Positions 5,408-7,831 of a DNA stretch of 7,831 bases are shown here, one piece after another. The notes below the pieces were generated by a model. That model worked only from the letters and a program-made list of their open reading frames with translations, made no database searches and was not told the origin of the DNA. Numbering within the stretch: position 1 is the stretch's first letter; every line of letters starts with the position of its first letter. The stretch is from CAYHWW01 sp964360145 (lineage in GTDB: Bacteria > Bdellovibrionota > UBA1018 > CAYHWW01): positions 1 through 7,831 of the forward strand of contig CAYHWW010000156.1 in assembly GCA_964360145.1 (NCBI GenBank), given 5' to 3'. Position numbers and translations under genes: made by a program.

Positions 5408-5986
5408 ATGGAACGTATGTTCTGGGTTGATTTGGAGATGTCTGGCCTCGACGAGAAGGTGCATCGCATCTTGGAAGTGGCCGTGGTCATCACAGACCTG
5501 GACTTCAATGAGCTCGAGACCTACCACACCATCGTGTACCAGGATCCCGAGGTGCTCAAAGCCATGGATGAGTGGTGCACCAAGACCCATGGCAAGAGCG
5601 GCCTCACCGCGGCGGTGGCGACGGGCAAGCAAGAGTCTCTCGTGGAAGAGGAGCTGGTGGCCCTTGTCGGCCGCCACTACGGCGAGAAAGACCGCGTGGT
5701 CCTCTGCGGCAACTCCGTGGGTAACGACAAGCGTTTCCTTGACGTCTACATGCCCAAGTTGGCCAAGCGTCTCCACTACCGCATCGTGGATGTGTCTTCC
5801 TTTAAAGAGATCTTCAAGTCCAAGTGGCAGGTGGAATTCAAGAAGTCAGATAAGCACCGGGCCCTCGAAGACGCCCAGGCCTCCATCGCCGAGATCAAAA
5901 CCTATTTGGCCTTGGTGACGCCGCCGGTTAAAAAGTCTGATTCAACCCCAGATACAGCACATGGAGCAGGCGATCCGCGGGGATAA
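5408..5986 (+). CDS. orn: Oligoribonuclease (DEDDh 3'-5' exonuclease)
   Basis: Orn degrades 2-5 nucleotide RNAs (including pGpG from cyclic-di-GMP turnover) to mononucleotides in the cytoplasm. All DEDDh residues are present: Asp8 and Glu10 in WVDLEMSGLD, Asp107 in GNSVGNDKRFL, and His150 and Asp155 in KHRALEDAQASI. The family segments DEWCTKTHGKSGL (54-66) and FHYRYLDVS-like LHYRIVDVS (122-130) are also clear. The core ends near residue 173. The remaining 19 residues, hydrophilic and Pro/Asp-rich, are not family sequence. They are encoded where the gene overlaps the oppositely oriented outer-membrane gene by 59 bases, so they are probably an appended dispensable tail. orn diverges from the dehydrogenase and has its own Shine-Dalgarno site and candidate -10. 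Identification is secure. Confidence 0.95.
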   Translation: MERMFWVDLEMSGLDEKVHRILEVAVVITDLDFNELETYHTIVYQDPEVLKAMDEWCTKTHGKSGLTAAVATGKQESLVEEELVALVGRHYGEKDRVVLCGNSVGNDKRFLDVYMPKLAKRLHYRIVDVSSFKEIFKSKWQVEFKKSDKHRALEDAQASIAEIKTYLALVTPPVKKSDSTPDTAHGAGDPRG

Positions 5987-6590
5987 ACCGTTCCATATGG
6001 ACGAAGACATAGCCCGCCTCCACTCGGAAGAGTGGTGAGATCTTGTAGTTGGCACCGAGGAAAATACGATTTTGGTCGTAGCCCGCCTTTACGGCACGGC
6101 CCACGGTGTTGAGGTTGAACATCACTTCATCCCACGCCACCGCCCACCAGTCGCCGCTTCCGATGGGGAGCTGCAAGCGCACGAGCTGCCGGAGGCGATG
6201 GCCCACGGTGGGTTGGCCGCCGAGGTAGCGCTGTTCGAAGCGGGAGCGGGAGATGAGGGTGTTTTCACCCACGGGAATATTGGCCTGAAGCTGCTCCCAG
6301 CTGCGTTGCTCTTTACTGTAGGTGGGAATGAAACTCGGGGTCCACGCATAGCCACCCCAGATGCTGAACATCGAGCCCACGGGCACTACGACCGCAGGCC
6401 GTAAAATAAACTGCGAGAGGCGGGAGAGGTCGTTTCCGAAGCGGGGCTGCACTTCTAAATATCCTCGTACGGGGCTATCTTTCATGGGGCCTTGGGCTGT
6501 GAGTTGGGTCCAGCTTTGGCCGTCGCTTTCCGAGTTAGCGTGGGCGGGTGTTATCCACAGCATGCACAGAAGGATCAGGGGAAGTCTCAT
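5928..6590 (-). CDS. DUF2490-like outer-membrane beta-barrel protein
   Basis: A 220-residue exported protein. A Sec signal peptide (1-18, AHA motif, cleavage before Asn19) precedes an aromatic, alternating-hydrophobic sequence typical of small outer-membrane barrels: WGGYAWTPSF, RSRFEQRYLG and FRVEAGYVFVHMERF. It ends in a C-terminal Phe (GLNQTF), the usual BAM recognition residue. The pattern of EVQPRFG near the start, RSRFEQR in the middle and LHVLYLGLN at the end matches DUF2490 proteins, whose function is not known. There are no mature cysteines. A near-perfect Shine-Dalgarno site supports the start. It lies 2 bases after the glycosyltransferase stop, so the two are in one operon. Its 3' end overlaps the 3' end of orn on the opposite strand by 59 bases. 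Confidence 0.8.
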   Translation of the reverse strand: MRLPLILLCMLWITPAHANSESDGQSWTQLTAQGPMKDSPVRGYLEVQPRFGNDLSRLSQFILRPAVVVPVGSMFSIWGGYAWTPSFIPTYSKEQRSWEQLQANIPVGENTLISRSRFEQRYLGGQPTVGHRLRQLVRLQLPIGSGDWWAVAWDEVMFNLNTVGRAVKAGYDQNRIFLGANYKISPLFRVEAGYVFVHMERFIPADRLLHVLYLGLNQTF

Positions 6591-6592
6591 GG

Positions 6593-7828
6593 CTAGCCTC
6601 CTTTGCGGTCTTTGTCGTAGATCAGTCCAGGATAGTATTCCGTGGATTCAATTGAATATGTTGAGTGCGCGGTTAGCGTTTGGTTAGATTTCATCACCTG
6701 CAACAGGGCCTCGATCACATCCCCGGCGGTGATGCTCTTCATGCACTGATTGTTGCCGCGGCAGGGCGGGTAGTGCCAGTGATGGATGCAGGGACTGCAG
6801 TAGATGCCCTGGAAGAGCGCTTTCGTGCGCGGACGCTCAGATGGAAAATAGGTAGCCGGGAGCGTAGGGCCGAAGAGGGCCACGACCGGGGCGTCGGTGA
6901 GCAGCGCCAAGTGCAGGGCGCTGGTGTCACCCGTGACCACGGCTTGGGCGCCGCCGAGGGTGCCGATGAGTTCAGGGAGCGTGAGCTGGTCGGTGAGATC
7001 CACCAATCGAGGATGCCGAGGGATGCCCGCGCTGACCGCTTTTTCCGCGGGGCCTTTGCCCGTGAGCACAACATGGTGCTGGGGGTGGGTGGAAAAAAAC
7101 TGCGTGATCGCAGCACAAAATGATTCCACGGGCCAGGCACGCTCTGGTGCCAGCTCCCCCACATTGGGGTTGAAGACCACGTAGTCCAAGCGCTCCAGCG
7201 CGGCGGGCAGCCGAGGCGCTTCTTTCCAGCGTGGAGCTGCCGAGAGATCGATGGCTTTATTCTGGCGGAGGACCAAGCCCACGAGGCGGGCATAGGCCCG
7301 GCCCAGGTACTGGTAGCGGTTAAACATCACAAGGTGAGTGTGGCAGTCCTTGCGGCTGGCGATGGTATCCACGGCGAAGCCCGCGCGGTTGCGGGCACAG
7401 GTGAGCGTGAGCAGAATGGCCGAGAGTTTTGAGTAGACCTCAAAGTCGAAGCCCCAGTCGATTTTGAGGGACCACAGCCGGGGCAGGGTTCTCAAAAGTG
7501 AGAAGGCGGCGTTCAGCGCCGTACTGTCATTCAGAACAAGAATCTCGTCGAAGTCGGGGATGAGCCGTGCGAGCGCGCATGTGGCCGGGGTGCCCCAAAA
7601 GAGCAGCCTCGCCTTTGGATATTCAAGACGCAACGCCGAGATCGCGGGATAGGCCAGGGCCAAAGACCCCATGCCCTGGAACTTCATGATGAGGATGGTG
7701 CCCACGGGGTCCACGCGATGGTTGCGTCGCAGAATCCAGCCTAAGGTTCGGGTGAGGAGGTTCAAGGTTTTCAGCGCGGGGCGGCCCACCACGTGGTCGA
7801 GGGCGCGCTTGCGGTCCAGGGTCAGCAT
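6593..7828 (-). CDS. Family 9 glycosyltransferase (heptosyltransferase-like)
   Basis: A GT-B glycosyltransferase of CAZy family 9, the family of WaaC/WaaF/WaaQ enzymes that transfer heptose to LPS core; other sugars and acceptors are known. At least 411 residues. The N-terminal Rossmann strand and loop is ILIMKFQGMGSLALAYPAI (45-63). The donor-binding half carries NPNVGELAPERAWP (220-233), VVLTGKGPAEK (253-263) and the hallmark GDTSALHLALLTDAPVVALFGPT (300-322). A cysteine cluster follows, Cys344, Cys347, Cys356 and Cys362 (C-x2-C-x8-C-x5-C), then a polar tail from about 380. The ATG at 7828 is 3 bases from the window edge and the frame stays open there, so the true start may lie outside. It overlaps the Shine-Dalgarno site of the downstream outer-membrane gene. 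Acceptor is unknown. Confidence 0.88.
   Translation of the reverse strand: MLTLDRKRALDHVVGRPALKTLNLLTRTLGWILRRNHRVDPVGTILIMKFQGMGSLALAYPAISALRLEYPKARLLFWGTPATCALARLIPDFDEILVLNDSTALNAAFSLLRTLPRLWSLKIDWGFDFEVYSKLSAILLTLTCARNRAGFAVDTIASRKDCHTHLVMFNRYQYLGRAYARLVGLVLRQNKAIDLSAAPRWKEAPRLPAALERLDYVVFNPNVGELAPERAWPVESFCAAITQFFSTHPQHHVVLTGKGPAEKAVSAGIPRHPRLVDLTDQLTLPELIGTLGGAQAVVTGDTSALHLALLTDAPVVALFGPTLPATYFPSERPRTKALFQGIYCSPCIHHWHYPPCRGNNQCMKSITAGDVIEALLQVMKSNQTLTAHSTYSIESTEYYPGLIYDKDRKGG
6597..6604 (-). promoter_or_regulatory. Strong ribosome-binding site of the DUF2490-like gene
   Basis: The minus strand reads AAAGGAGG, an almost perfect anti-16S match, 6 bases before the ATG at 6590. It lies within the last codons (Arg-Lys-Gly-Gly) and up to the stop of the glycosyltransferase gene, so the two genes are packed for coupled expression. 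Confidence 0.7.
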
Positions 7829-7831
7829 TAG

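Noticed and set aside
5400..5918. Plus-strand 172-residue open frame overlapping orn, and a 177-residue minus-strand frame at 5243-5776
   Set aside because: Both are low-complexity shadows of orn and the dehydrogenase. The real frames have complete catalytic motifs and good start context.
6739..7293. 184-residue minus-strand frame inside the glycosyltransferase
   Set aside because: Ser/Trp/Pro-rich shadow translation. The GT9 frame across the same bases carries the family motifs.

Overview
The window looks like ordinary chromosomal DNA of a GC-rich Gram-negative bacterium. The envelope points that way: an outer-membrane beta-barrel-like protein with a signal peptide and C-terminal Phe, an LPS-type family 9 glycosyltransferase, a DedA membrane protein, and an oligoribonuclease (orn). 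No gene fixes the phylum. The long agmatinase-family protein and the repeated intergenic hairpin would fit a Bdellovibrionota, deltaproteobacterial or similar environmental lineage, but this is a low-confidence inference. No tRNA, rRNA, CRISPR array, insertion sequence, prophage or integrase was seen.

Layout, left to right. Positions 1-134 are intergenic and hold a small perfect hairpin and copy 1 of a dispersed palindromic repeat. A ureohydrolase (agmatinase/arginase family, minus strand, 135-1184) is divergent from a plus-strand run of three genes: a PHP/CehA-like metallohydrolase (1224-2273), a DedA-family membrane protein (2305-2952), and an exported, mostly helical protein of unknown function (2949-3638). 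The last start overlaps the DedA stop as ATGA. A convergent intergenic region (3639-3795) carries copy 2 of the repeat. The minus strand then holds an orphan DUF2442-like small protein (3796-4074), a half-length TauE/SafE membrane protein (4241-4606) and a YdfG-like short-chain dehydrogenase (4603-5361). The dehydrogenase is upstream of the transporter and coupled to it through another ATGA overlap. The plus-strand orn gene (5408-5986) diverges from the dehydrogenase across 46 bases with a palindrome. Its 3' end overlaps, tail to tail, a DUF2490-like outer-membrane protein (5928-6590). That gene lies 2 bases behind a GT9 glycosyltransferase (6593-7828) whose reading frame stays open to the right edge.

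How the genes may work together. The clearest partnerships are positional: PHP-DedA-exported protein, dehydrogenase-TauE, and glycosyltransferase-outer-membrane protein. The first and third suggest envelope biology (lipid carrier or phospholipid handling, surface glycan assembly). The rest is metabolic or RNA housekeeping. I see no convincing novel multi-gene system. The points most worth a second look are the repeat placed at the 3' ends of two genes, the PHP-DedA-exported protein cassette, the poly-C coupling junction, the overlapping divergent promoter palindrome, and the antisense-encoded tail of Orn.
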